Part shown: positions 17,003 to 25,669 of the stretch, piece by piece
How the letters are laid out: each line of letters starts with the position of its first letter
Position numbering within the stretch: the stretch's first letter is position 1
From: an uncultured Flavobacteriales bacterium
GTDB taxonomy: Bacteria > Bacteroidota > Bacteroidia > Flavobacteriales_D > Crocinitomicaceae
Direction: 5' to 3'
Length of the DNA stretch: 64,000 nucleotides
Assembly: GCA_937876195.1 (NCBI GenBank)
Contig: CALEIK010000028.1
Coordinates: forward strand, 1 to 64,000
Position numbers and translations under genes: made by a program
The notes under the pieces: model-generated
The model's input: only the letters and a program-made list of their open reading frames with translations
Told to the model about the DNA's origin: nothing
Database searches by the model: none

Positions 17003-17173
17003 CTAAATTGATCTTCCTCTGATTATTCGTAGCACCAAGGCAATCACCGCAATTATCAAAAGGACGTGAATGATTCCACCAGCATTATACCCTAAGAATC
17101 CTATTGCCCATGCGATTAAAAAAATTAACGCGATGTAAAACAAGAGATTCCCTACGTTTGTTGATTCCCTCAT
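17003..17173 (-). CDS. lmo0937-like small membrane protein (56 aa)
   Basis: A 56-codon gene that is easily missed because of its size. It starts MRESTNVGNLLFYIALIFL and has two hydrophobic segments (about 10-27 and 33-50) joined by GFLGYNAGG, ending in RIIRGRSI. The pattern of a first helix, a short glycine-rich turn, and GGIIHVLLIIAVI is that of the lmo0937 family of small membrane proteins, often stress-linked. It starts 5 bp after the stop of the coiled-coil lipoprotein gene, so both belong to one operon. Function is unknown. Confidence 0.8.
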   Translation of the reverse strand: MRESTNVGNLLFYIALIFLIAWAIGFLGYNAGGIIHVLLIIAVIALVLRIIRGRSI

Positions 17174-17178
17174 AACAA

Positions 17179-17616
17179 TTATTTTTTATTGTTCGTACCT
17201 AAATCTCTAAATGCATCTCCCAATGCTTTCATATCATGATTAAATTCTTCCTTGAACCTTTCCCATCCGGCTTTATTGTCTGAATTAAAATCATCCATTC
17301 TCTTTTTCATGTCGGTATTTTTGCGCTCCAATTCTGCAATTTTCTTTTTGTAGTCTTCTCTCGCTTCTTTTTTCTGACTGTCAATTCTGGCATTAAACTC
17401 CGCAATACTCTTTTCGTTTTCTTCAATCTGTGCTGCGTGTAGTGCCTTGTAGCTCTCTACTTCTCTCAGATACTCTTTGCTTTCTTGCAATTCTTTGTTT
17501 GCAGCTTCAACGTTATCTTGTGCGTCTTCTACTTTTTCTTCTGGAGTTGAACAACTTGTCAGTGCTGCCCCGACGAAAAGGATGGAGATAGCTAATACTT
17601 TGATTGATTTTTTCAT
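17179..17616 (-). CDS. Coiled-coil lipoprotein, possibly stress-related
   Basis: 145 residues. A lipoprotein signal ends in LTSC (cysteine at about 21). The rest is charged and strongly helical, from about 30 to 115, rich in E, K, D and A, with heptad spacing as in a coiled coil. The pattern resembles lipoproteins that Bacteroidota encode beside lmo0937-like genes and some sll1863-type stress proteins; this is a weak match and I assign no function. It is the first gene of an operon with the 56-aa membrane protein. Confidence 0.75.
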   Translation of the reverse strand: MKKSIKVLAISILFVGAALTSCSTPEEKVEDAQDNVEAANKELQESKEYLREVESYKALHAAQIEENEKSIAEFNARIDSQKKEAREDYKKKIAELERKNTDMKKRMDDFNSDNKAGWERFKEEFNHDMKALGDAFRDLGTNNKK

Positions 17617-17764
17617 GATTTAACATTAACGAGTGAATGTATTTTCACTGCAATACAAAGATTGTTGAGAAAATTCAATTGACTCTTACACAATTACGGG
17701 TAAGACTTACAGAATTTACAGATGAAAAGGTATTTGGGGGTTGATTCGCTTAAACTATAGCTGC

Positions 17765-18328
17765 TTATTTCAATTTCCTCAATCGTTCATCAATCCGTTT
17801 GGTCACCAACTTGAACAGTAATTCTGTATCTTTTTGGTTCAATTTTCGCCCAAACCTGACTGGTTTTCCAAAATAAAGGAAATCGATGCGTTCACCGCCC
17901 TTTACCCAAGGTGATTGTTCCCAAGCCGATTGCAGCGAACGTTCTTTTGGTTGGTGCACTTCCATTTTTGCAATGTTCTCATAATAATAGACATTTGCCT
18001 TTCCGTAGGATTTTACCGACCGCTTGTAGGACAATGCTGTTTCGTCGAGTTTTATCAGTTCTCTTCCCCATAAAAACCAGAAAAACGAGCGCGTAACTTT
18101 AACTGCGTAGTACAACCAAAACGCTAAGAAAATGTAAATGATGATTTGTTCTTGCTCGGTCAATGCCAAGGTGAATAACGCCCAAACGACAATAGCACCA
18201 ATGGTATACCACATAGAAACCCAAGCGCCCATTGCTGCTTTTATCCAAGTAATGTTCTCTGGATAAATAACGATAGTCAATTTGTTCTTATCGTCTACAA
18301 AGCTTATGCGTTCACCAATCCATTTCAT
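17765..18328 (-). CDS. Membrane protein with PH-like C-terminal domain
   Basis: 187 residues. Two hydrophobic segments (about 32-55 and 62-88) follow a short N-terminal beta segment, and the last 100 residues are soluble, rich in aromatic and basic residues, and ordered as strands then a C-terminal helix. This is the layout of bacterial PH-like or YcxB-like membrane proteins, but I cannot name a family. Its ATG lies only 4 bp past a -7 box, so the mRNA may lack a leader. It stands alone upstream of the stress-type cluster. Confidence 0.6.
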   Translation of the reverse strand: MKWIGERISFVDDKNKLTIVIYPENITWIKAAMGAWVSMWYTIGAIVVWALFTLALTEQEQIIIYIFLAFWLYYAVKVTRSFFWFLWGRELIKLDETALSYKRSVKSYGKANVYYYENIAKMEVHQPKERSLQSAWEQSPWVKGGERIDFLYFGKPVRFGRKLNQKDTELLFKLVTKRIDERLRKLK

Positions 18329-18332
18329 GTGG

Positions 18333-18340
18333 CAAAATTA
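18333..18340 (-). promoter_or_regulatory. Promoter -7 box of the 187-aa gene, apparently leaderless
   Basis: The minus strand reads TAATTTTG, then CCAC, then ATG at 18328. The spacing of 4 bases is the same as at menA. Transcription would start at or next to the start codon. No TTG -33 element is visible. Confidence 0.4.
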
Positions 18341-18366
18341 TCTTTTTTTAATTGGTTAAAAGCTGG

Positions 18367-19440
18367 CTATTTCAAATACCTGAAATCTTGTCCGTTTTTT
18401 AAACTCAATACCGATTCATAAATCAATTGAATAGCATTTTCAACGTCTTCCTTGCAACACATTTCAACAGTTGTATGCATGTAACGTAAAGGAAGTGAAA
18501 TCAACGCACTTGGCACTCCTTCGTTGGAATAGGCAAAAGCATCTGTATCAGTTCCGGTTGATCTTGAAGCTGCTGCACGTTGAAAAGGAATTTTGTTTTT
18601 CTCAGCAGTTTGTATGATGAGCTTCAATAGATTATTATGAACTGCAGGACCATAGGTCAACACTGGACCTGCACCTGAGCTTAAATCCCCGTTTTCAATT
18701 TTATCAATCATCGGTGTTTGCGTGTCGTGACAAACATCAGTAATAATCGCAACGTCTGGCTTGATCTTTTGAGCGATCATTTCAGCACCTCTCAAACCAA
18801 TTTCTTCCTGCACCGAATTGACAATGTAAAGTCCAAATGGTAATTTTTTCTTTTCCTTTTTCAACATACGTGCCACTTCGGCAATCATAAATCCACCTAT
18901 GCGATTGTCCAATGCACGACCAACATACTTGTTTTTGTTTAATACCATGAATTCATCTTCAAAAGTCGCAACACAGCCGACATGCACACCTAATTTCTCG
19001 ACTTCTTCCTTCGTTTTACACCCGCAATCCAAAAAGATATTTTTCATGCTTGGCGCATCATCCTTTGCGTGACGGGTGTGAATTGCTGGCCATCCGAAGA
19101 CAGCACGTACAATTCCTTTATCGGTATGAATGTTGACGCGCTTTGAAGGTGCAATCATGTGATCAGAACCACCATTTCTTCTCAAGTAAACAAATCCTTC
19201 TTTTGTGATGTAATGTACGAACCATGAAATTTCATCCGCATGTGCTTCAATGACTACCTTGTACTTCGCATCGGGATTAATGACACCAACCGCGGTTCCA
19301 TAATTATCTGTGAAAAAGGTATCAACATTTGGTTTTATGTAGTCCAACCACAACTGTTGTCCTTGGGATTCAAATCCAGTTGGAGATGGATTGTTCAAAT
19401 ATTCTTCTAGAAATTTTTGAGAGGTTGCCGATATCTTCAT
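18367..19440 (-). CDS. M42 family metallopeptidase
   Basis: This 357-residue aminopeptidase belongs to the M42 family (TET-type, glutamyl aminopeptidase or endoglucanase M). Metal and catalytic residues are in their usual places: H67 and D69 in EAHADEISWF, D178 in RALDNRIGG, E212/E213 in SVQEEIGLRGA, an aspartate in IITDVCHD and the late histidine in YMHTTVEM. Such enzymes form cytoplasmic dodecamers that trim peptides. Some members are misannotated as cellulases. It stands alone, with a -7 box 22 bp upstream. Confidence 0.92.
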   Translation of the reverse strand: MKISATSQKFLEEYLNNPSPTGFESQGQQLWLDYIKPNVDTFFTDNYGTAVGVINPDAKYKVVIEAHADEISWFVHYITKEGFVYLRRNGGSDHMIAPSKRVNIHTDKGIVRAVFGWPAIHTRHAKDDAPSMKNIFLDCGCKTKEEVEKLGVHVGCVATFEDEFMVLNKNKYVGRALDNRIGGFMIAEVARMLKKEKKKLPFGLYIVNSVQEEIGLRGAEMIAQKIKPDVAIITDVCHDTQTPMIDKIENGDLSSGAGPVLTYGPAVHNNLLKLIIQTAEKNKIPFQRAAASRSTGTDTDAFAYSNEGVPSALISLPLRYMHTTVEMCCKEDVENAIQLIYESVLSLKNGQDFRYLK

Positions 19441-19461
19441 TCTTTACTCATTACGATTTTA

Positions 19462-19469
19462 CAAAAGTA
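19462..19469 (-). promoter_or_regulatory. Promoter -7 box of the M42 peptidase gene
   Basis: The minus strand reads TACTTTTG, 21 bp before the ATG at 19440. A TTG lies 25 bp further upstream, slightly outside the usual spacing, inside the end of the neighbouring gene. Confidence 0.4.
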
Positions 19470-19485
19470 AAAGTAATGAAAGGAT

Positions 19486-22400
19486 TTATTTTAACAAGGT
19501 AATATTCCCTTTTACGATGGTCTCTTGATCATTAATACATTTAACGTCCAAGTAATAATCGTAGACGTCAGGATCGCACGGTCTTCCTTTAAACGTTCCG
19601 TCCCAGCCAACAATTCGGTCGTAGGACTCAAACACCAACTCTCCCCAGCGATCATAAATTCTAAATACCATCTCTTCGAAAGGACCCTCTACATACAGTA
19701 CATCGTTTTCACCGTCACCATTGGGCGAGAACGCATTTGGGACATACACGTAGGGCTCTCCACACACAAACGCATAAGTCTTCACAAAAACAGAAGCTGA
19801 TTTCGTGCAAATTCCGTCCGTAATGAACACGATGTATGTTGTTGATTCATCTACAATTGCCTGTGTTATCTGACTATTTGGATTGGAAAGACCAATTATT
19901 GGAAGCCATTGGTATGCATATCCATCCGGTGAGGCAGTCAATGTAACTTCATCTCCCTCTGGCACTTCGTAGTCTGAAGATATTGCATTGATCAATGAAT
20001 CGGGGATATCTCCCACGTGAATTTGAATAGAATCTGAAATGACGCAGCCATTGGACGACGTTGCAGTAACATGCACATATTGCGATACCATCGGGTCTAC
20101 CTCCACCGTATTTGAGACGGAGGGATTTACAATAATGGAATCAGGTTCCCATTCATAAGTAAATGTCAACGAAGGGTTCGAATTTGAAGCAGTAATAAGC
20201 GTGCTTTCCCCCACACAAATGGAGTCATTGGCGGAAAGCGTGAGGTTAGAGCCTATGAAATCGATATAAACACTATCAACAAGGGAACAGCCTTGGCTAC
20301 TTACTTGGACATAATACATCCCAGGTCCTGTCGGTGTGTGGGTAAATACTGAATCGGCCAAATCTGTGTTCAATGTATCACTGAAATTAATGTCTTCCGA
20401 CCAGATAAATTCTTCTCCAATACCATTCGTGTAAGCAATAAAATCAATAGGGGTTGGATTGCACAACTCTTGGTCAACAATGGTGCTTACACTCAACGAA
20501 TCATACACAAATATTGTAATTTGGGCGGTGTCGGTGAGTAAGCAAATGCTATCGACTATATACAAGTATACCTCATAAACTCCTGGTGTCTCAAAAGTGA
20601 CCACAGGGGCTGGTTCGATCGAAGTTGTGTCGCCATTTCCAAAATCCCACAAAAAGGAATCATACGCCGTAGATAAATTATCAAATGTCACCGTAAATGG
20701 TGCGCAACCAATAATATCGTCGGCTGTAATTTCTGCATTTGGAATGAGTTCGAAATCAAATTTAAAAACTAGGTTATTGCAGTTTGAACTGAGATCTGTT
20801 GGCGACCAGGCGCCAGGTGTCGTCACCGCACCACCAACTGCTGCTGCACCACACGCACCACAAACGGATTGATAAACAACACCGTTCTTATCAAATCGTG
20901 AGGTACCTCCATCAACGTGTTCTCTGATAGAGCCTGGCTCTCCGAAATAGGTTGCATAAAGCACATCACTGAAATCGCGTTCAATCACAATCAAATAGAA
21001 ATCAAATCCATTTGGTGCTGTTGTATAAATTGCATCTGAAGTGATTGGCATATTGCCCAGCATATCTGAACTCTGCAAAAGGTGAGCACCCCATCCAGAC
21101 ACATATATGTTTCCACAGATATCCACCAGAAATGCAGAGGGGGAAATATCGAATGTTGGATTTCCATCCCCAAAAACGACTTGATTCAGAACAGTGGTCA
21201 ATGTTGGATCCATTTTAGCAACAACCTGCCCGCTGTTCAAATTGGAAAAACCGGCATTTATAGGTCCAAAATTACCCCCGTTTGTCTGACTGATAACATA
21301 TATATTATCGATGCGATCAGTTTCTACAAAGTAAGTCTGGTCGTAATCAGACATTCCGAAATACGTAGATTGTGTCATTGATCCTAAGGGATCCAATTTA
21401 AAAATAAAACCATCAGTTGTTCCTCCACCATATGCAGGTTGATATCCACCTGCCGTAAACGGAAGATCACTTGAACACGTACCTCCCGCACACACAATAT
21501 TTGCTGAGGAATCAACTTTTAATGAATAACAGGCATCATTATTTGCACCTCCAAAATAACTCGACCAAACAAGGGCAGAAAGGTCGGATGTCATTTTAAA
21601 GATAACACCGTCCTGCGCTCCACCAGACACGGGTTGAAATGCATTGAGCACTGGGAAATCAGTCGACTTAGTACATGAAGCCACTAGGCAATTCCCGTCT
21701 TTATCAAGCATGATTTCCCCTCTGAACTGATCACCGTAATTCGTTGTTAAGGAATCATAGTCAGAATAATTAGAATAGATTCCCGAGACAAGCGTGTCAC
21801 CTAAATAAATATAGTAATCATAAAACATATTTTCCTTATAATTCACACCATCATTTCCCGTACCTCCAATAAACGTTGACGCCATTAGATTTTGTCCGTT
21901 AGCACTTATTTTTGCCACGTAAATATCGGTTCCCTGATCTTTAAAATGTACCCCGTTCTGAAATAAATTCAAACTATCCTCACCACCCAAATGATTTGTC
22001 TGAAATCCTCCTTGAATAGGGAAATCAATACTTGAAGTTGCACCAAAAAGATAAATATTATTGCTCGAATCACAAATCATGCTATGCGCAGTCTCTGTTC
22101 CTTGATTTCCATCTCCACCTCCAAGAAAAGTTGTCCAGATCATATCAGTACCGTCAGAGCTATATTTTGAAACAAAAACATCAGTAATTCCATAAGTGGG
22201 ATTATCTACAACGGTAAAACTTGAATTGATATCGAAAGCAAGAGAATCAGGAGTAGGATAAGCATTTCCATAGATCATTCCTCCAGAATAAGCCGTTCCA
22301 TCGTGTCCATACGTCGCTGTCATCCCGAAATTATCAGTAACGGACCCCGAATACGTAGCAAAGATTAAAACCGGATCTATCACCAATGTCACAAAAGGAT

Positions 22401-23100
22401 TGTACTCCCCAAGTTCAAATGAAACCCGATTTTTCTCAAGTTTAAATGCGCACTCAACTTCTATAATTTTACCATTGACAATTTGATAGGCATATGGTTT
22501 CTGTTCGATGATTTCGCCCAAAGCGGTAGAAACAACTAGACTTCCCTTTTTATCAATTGTGATGCCTTTCTGTCCTATATACTCGAGCTGAATAATCGCA
22601 GGATCTTTCTCAGGTTGCACATGAAATTCATATTTCAACTGCTCCAATTCTTCAATCAACTTCAAATCAATACCGTCGTACAAATCATACATGATTGCTT
22701 CACTGTAGCCACGCACTTCAGATGCCCACTTGCTCTTATCGTTCCCAATAAAATAATTGTAATAATTCGGTGTGGCTCCCTGTTTCTCTATATTACTCAC
22801 TTCATTTGCTCCCAAAAAATTCAGGTGAACGACCGTTTGACGGTTTACTTTTCGATCTTCACTCTTACCAAAACCTACATGCGCCTGCTGTGTACCAGAA
22901 AAATCTTGTAAATGAAACACCATTTTCTTCTGCTCTACCCATAAATTCCCACCATCAAATTTCGATTGAAACAAAATCTGTTCGTCCCACTGTCCTTTGT
23001 TTTCTATAAAAGAATGATGGATGGAGTGATTGTGCACGATTTCTTGCGCCTGAAGCATTAAGCCAGAAATGAAAACCAAGAAAAGTAGCAGAAATCGCAT
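19486..23100 (-). CDS. Giant secreted protein: SBBP-like repeats, PKD domain, type B T9SS sorting domain
   Basis: 1204 residues. A signal peptide (about 1-18) precedes an N-terminal module beginning ENKGQWDEQILFQ, as in many Bacteroidota surface proteins (DUF7948-like). Repeats with TYFGG-type strands (about 250-760) resemble SBBP beta-propeller repeats. A PKD domain (about 785-865, with FLWDFGNGDT) and further Ig-like segments follow. The final 90 residues are a CHU_C gliding-motility-associated domain (NAFSPNGDGENDVL, IYDRWGELVFES, WDGTFKG), the type B T9SS signal. It would be placed on the cell surface or released, as an adhesin-like protein. Function is inferred from its architecture only. 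Confidence 0.88.
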   Translation of the reverse strand: MRFLLLFLVFISGLMLQAQEIVHNHSIHHSFIENKGQWDEQILFQSKFDGGNLWVEQKKMVFHLQDFSGTQQAHVGFGKSEDRKVNRQTVVHLNFLGANEVSNIEKQGATPNYYNYFIGNDKSKWASEVRGYSEAIMYDLYDGIDLKLIEELEQLKYEFHVQPEKDPAIIQLEYIGQKGITIDKKGSLVVSTALGEIIEQKPYAYQIVNGKIIEVECAFKLEKNRVSFELGEYNPFVTLVIDPVLIFATYSGSVTDNFGMTATYGHDGTAYSGGMIYGNAYPTPDSLAFDINSSFTVVDNPTYGITDVFVSKYSSDGTDMIWTTFLGGGDGNQGTETAHSMICDSSNNIYLFGATSSIDFPIQGGFQTNHLGGEDSLNLFQNGVHFKDQGTDIYVAKISANGQNLMASTFIGGTGNDGVNYKENMFYDYYIYLGDTLVSGIYSNYSDYDSLTTNYGDQFRGEIMLDKDGNCLVASCTKSTDFPVLNAFQPVSGGAQDGVIFKMTSDLSALVWSSYFGGANNDACYSLKVDSSANIVCAGGTCSSDLPFTAGGYQPAYGGGTTDGFIFKLDPLGSMTQSTYFGMSDYDQTYFVETDRIDNIYVISQTNGGNFGPINAGFSNLNSGQVVAKMDPTLTTVLNQVVFGDGNPTFDISPSAFLVDICGNIYVSGWGAHLLQSSDMLGNMPITSDAIYTTAPNGFDFYLIVIERDFSDVLYATYFGEPGSIREHVDGGTSRFDKNGVVYQSVCGACGAAAVGGAVTTPGAWSPTDLSSNCNNLVFKFDFELIPNAEITADDIIGCAPFTVTFDNLSTAYDSFLWDFGNGDTTSIEPAPVVTFETPGVYEVYLYIVDSICLLTDTAQITIFVYDSLSVSTIVDQELCNPTPIDFIAYTNGIGEEFIWSEDINFSDTLNTDLADSVFTHTPTGPGMYYVQVSSQGCSLVDSVYIDFIGSNLTLSANDSICVGESTLITASNSNPSLTFTYEWEPDSIIVNPSVSNTVEVDPMVSQYVHVTATSSNGCVISDSIQIHVGDIPDSLINAISSDYEVPEGDEVTLTASPDGYAYQWLPIIGLSNPNSQITQAIVDESTTYIVFITDGICTKSASVFVKTYAFVCGEPYVYVPNAFSPNGDGENDVLYVEGPFEEMVFRIYDRWGELVFESYDRIVGWDGTFKGRPCDPDVYDYYLDVKCINDQETIVKGNITLLK

Positions 23101-23180
23101 AAAATGTCATCTAGTTGAACCCTAAATTAAGGATTTTAATAGAAGACGCCAAAATCCCTCGATAAGTTTGCTGAAAATCT

Positions 23181-23188
23181 TAATTTTG
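23181..23188 (+). promoter_or_regulatory. Promoter -7 box of the second nitronate monooxygenase gene
   Basis: TAATTTTG matches TAnnTTTG and lies 16 bp before the ATG at 23205. The only nearby TTTG (23167-23170) is too close (10 bp) to be its -33 partner. Confidence 0.35.
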
Positions 23189-23204
23189 AGGCAATATAAC
23201 ACCT

Positions 23205-24158
23205 ATGAAGAATAGAATTACAACGCTTTTTAACATAGACTACCCACTGATTCAAGCGGGAATGATCTGGTGCTCAGGCTGGGAACTTGCTTCTGCAGTT
23301 TCTAATGCTGGTGGATTGGGAATTATTGGCTCTGGCTCTATGTATCCTGACGTTTTGGAAGATCACATTGTCAAATGTCAGCAAGCGACAGACAAGCCGT
23401 TTGCTGTGAATTTACCTATGCTCTACCCTGATATTGATAAACATATAGCGACCATCATAAAACTTAAAGTGCCCATCGTTTTTACCTCAGCGGGAAATCC
23501 AACTACTTGGACGCAGCATTTGAAATCGCATGGAATTACAGTGGTTCACGTTGTTTCTAGTCTGAAATTTGCATTGAAATCGCAAGAAGCAGGAGTCGAT
23601 GCGGTGGTAGTTGAAGGATTTGAAGCAGGTGGACATAACGGACGAGACGAGACAACGACATTTTGCTTGATTCCCATGGTAGCTGAAAAGGTCACTATTC
23701 CAATCATTGCTGCAGGTGGAATCGGAACAGGAAGAGGAATGCTCGCCGCAATGAATTTAGGAGCAGACGGTGTACAGATCGGAAGTCGATTTGTTGCTTC
23801 AATTGAGTCTAGTGCACACCAAAACTTTAAAAAAGTAGTTGTTGATGCAAAGGAAGGCGATACAGTTTTAACACTGAAAGACGTCACACCAGTACGATTG
23901 GTCAAAAATGAATTTTACAATAAAGTTCAAGCGGCATACGAACGAGGTGCTAGCGTTGAGGAATTAAAAGAACTTTTAGGTCGAGGTAGAGCGAAAAAAG
24001 GCATGTTCGAAGGTGATTTAACGGATGGAGAATTAGAAATTGGACAAATTTCAGGACTCATACACGCGATTTTACCAGCCAAAGACATTGTGGAAGAAAT
24101 CATTGAGGAATACCGAGCAACATTGGCTCAACAATCGACAAAGAAATATCAATTTTAG
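23205..24158 (+). CDS. Nitronate monooxygenase family flavoprotein (second paralogue)
   Basis: 317 residues, FMN-binding TIM barrel. N-terminal LIQAGMIWCSGWELASAVSNAGGLGIIGSG is the usual substrate and flavin entry; EGFEAGGHNG (about residues 140-149), AAGGIGTGRG and GADGVQIGSRFVAS are the phosphate-binding motifs. A long charged C-terminal extension (about 245-317) is present, typical of one NMO subclass. It differs clearly from the paralogue at 4980-5954 in that extension and in the first motif. It is a single gene, divergent from the giant secreted protein. The substrate is unknown. Confidence 0.87.
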   Translation: MKNRITTLFNIDYPLIQAGMIWCSGWELASAVSNAGGLGIIGSGSMYPDVLEDHIVKCQQATDKPFAVNLPMLYPDIDKHIATIIKLKVPIVFTSAGNPTTWTQHLKSHGITVVHVVSSLKFALKSQEAGVDAVVVEGFEAGGHNGRDETTTFCLIPMVAEKVTIPIIAAGGIGTGRGMLAAMNLGADGVQIGSRFVASIESSAHQNFKKVVVDAKEGDTVLTLKDVTPVRLVKNEFYNKVQAAYERGASVEELKELLGRGRAKKGMFEGDLTDGELEIGQISGLIHAILPAKDIVEEIIEEYRATLAQQSTKKYQF

Positions 24159-24424
24159 AAGTAATACTCTATTAAATTTTCACACAAATGTTAATGTTTA
24201 ATTCAAAGTCCTCCCCCTGCGTCCCCTCCAAAGAGGGAAACGAGTCGAACCTAATTTTTCTTTGGATGTCCTATGAATTATTGTCAAAACTACCGAAAAG
24301 ATTAAATTTTTCGAAGATAGATTTAACTTCCCCCTTTGGAGGGGGTGCCGGGGGAGGAGCCATTTTAACTGATAATTATCACTTACCGGATTTCTATTCT
24401 AAAAGAAATCATGAACTATATTAA
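24159..24424. other. Intergenic region with an inverted-repeat element, no gene
   Basis: 266 bp between the monooxygenase and the M16 pair. An open frame passes through it, but its translation is low in coding character and follows the G/C-tract repeats, so I reject it as a gene. The inverted-repeat element described separately fills most of the space. Confidence 0.65.
24209..24358. repeat. Inverted-repeat element, about 150 bp, arms about 30 bp
   Basis: Left arm 24211-24239 begins CTCCCCCTGCGTCCCC; right arm 24328-24356 begins TTCCCCCTTTGGAGGGGG. As reverse complements they match at 25 of 29 positions, and the match extends by 2 more bases outwards. The 88-bp centre is AT-rich and codes for nothing. 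The arms contain CCTCCAAAG/CTTTGGAGG runs typical of dispersed intergenic repeats in Flavobacteriia. It looks like a MITE or REP-like element. No second copy is in this window. Confidence 0.65.
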
Positions 24425-25669
24425 ATGATCAAATACGACAAATTCACCCTGGAAAACGGGCTGACAGTTCTTTTTCACAAAGATATTACAACGCCGATGG
24501 CAGTGGTAAACACGCTATACGATGTTGGGGCACGCGATGAATCCGAGGATCAAACGGGATTTGCACATTTGTTTGAACATTTGATGTTTGGAGGATCGGT
24601 GAATGTACCCGAATTTGATACGCCACTACAACTGGCAGGTGGAGAAAACAATGCATTTACCTCCAATGATGTCACCAATTATTACGATGTACTTCCTGCA
24701 AATAACCTTGAAACTGCACTTTGGTTGGAAAGCGATCGAATGCTTTCGTTGGCGTTTACCGAGAAGAGTTTGGAAGTACAGCGAAGTGTCGTTATTGAAG
24801 AGTTCAAACAACGCTATTTGAATCAACCTTATGGAGATGTATGGTTGGAATTGAGACCGCTCGCGTACACCACTCACCCCTACAAATGGGCGACCATTGG
24901 GAAAGAAATTAAGCACATTGAAGATGCCACGATGAATGACGTGAAAGCCTTTTTCAAGAAGTTTTATACTCCATCGAACGCTATTCTTTGTATTGCGGGA
25001 AACTTGGAATTGGAATACGTAAAATCGATGGTGACAAAATGGTACGGAGATCTTCCTAAACTGGAAAAACCGCTTCGAAATCTCCCGAAAGAGCCCGAAC
25101 AAAAGGAATTTCGAGAAAAAACGATAGAGCGCGATGTGCCTGCCAATGCATTTTACTACACGTTCAAAATGGTCAATCGAAAGCATCCCGATTACTTCGT
25201 TTATGACACATTATCTGATGCACTTGGTCGCGATAAAAGTGCACGTTTGTACCTCACTCTCAAAAAGGAACTTAGCCTTGTTTCAGACATCAGTGCCTAT
25301 GTGACTGGTTCGTTGGATGAAGGACTACTGGTCATTTCTGGTAAACTCAACGATGGAGTTTCGTTTGAAGATTTGGATCAAGCGTTGTGGAACGAGCTAG
25401 AGAAAACACAGACAGAACAACTGGATCCTCTCGAATTGGAAAAAATAATGAATAAAATTCGCACGGCTAAGGAATTTGGCGATCAAGGAATTCTAAATCG
25501 CGCAATGAATTTATGTTCCTACGAATTGTTGGGAGATGCATCGCTAATCAATAAGGAAAGTGAAATGTATCACCAAATCACACCTCAAGATATTTTGCGT
25601 GTCGCTAAGACAGCGTTAAACAAAACCAATTGCTCACTGTTAAAAATAAAATCGATTAATGCTAAATAG
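24425..25669 (+). CDS. M16 family zinc peptidase (catalytic subunit)
   Basis: 414 residues. The inverted zinc motif HLFEH (H48, E51, H52) is present, with a distal glutamate expected in the VVIEEFKQRY segment (about 118-128). M16 peptidases fold as two homologous halves; two-gene forms supply one active and one metal-free subunit. The neighbour directly downstream is the second type, so this is the catalytic partner. There is no signal peptide, unlike many periplasmic M16 enzymes, so it is probably cytoplasmic. It overlaps the second gene by 11 bp. Confidence 0.92.
   Translation: MIKYDKFTLENGLTVLFHKDITTPMAVVNTLYDVGARDESEDQTGFAHLFEHLMFGGSVNVPEFDTPLQLAGGENNAFTSNDVTNYYDVLPANNLETALWLESDRMLSLAFTEKSLEVQRSVVIEEFKQRYLNQPYGDVWLELRPLAYTTHPYKWATIGKEIKHIEDATMNDVKAFFKKFYTPSNAILCIAGNLELEYVKSMVTKWYGDLPKLEKPLRNLPKEPEQKEFREKTIERDVPANAFYYTFKMVNRKHPDYFVYDTLSDALGRDKSARLYLTLKKELSLVSDISAYVTGSLDEGLLVISGKLNDGVSFEDLDQALWNELEKTQTEQLDPLELEKIMNKIRTAKEFGDQGILNRAMNLCSYELLGDASLINKESEMYHQITPQDILRVAKTALNKTNCSLLKIKSINAK

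Noticed and set aside
24188..24424. A 78-codon open frame between the second nitronate monooxygenase and the M16 genes
   Set aside because: It runs through the G/C-tract inverted repeats, has no recognisable protein pattern and starts with no promoter or conserved N-terminus. The open frame follows from the repeat composition.
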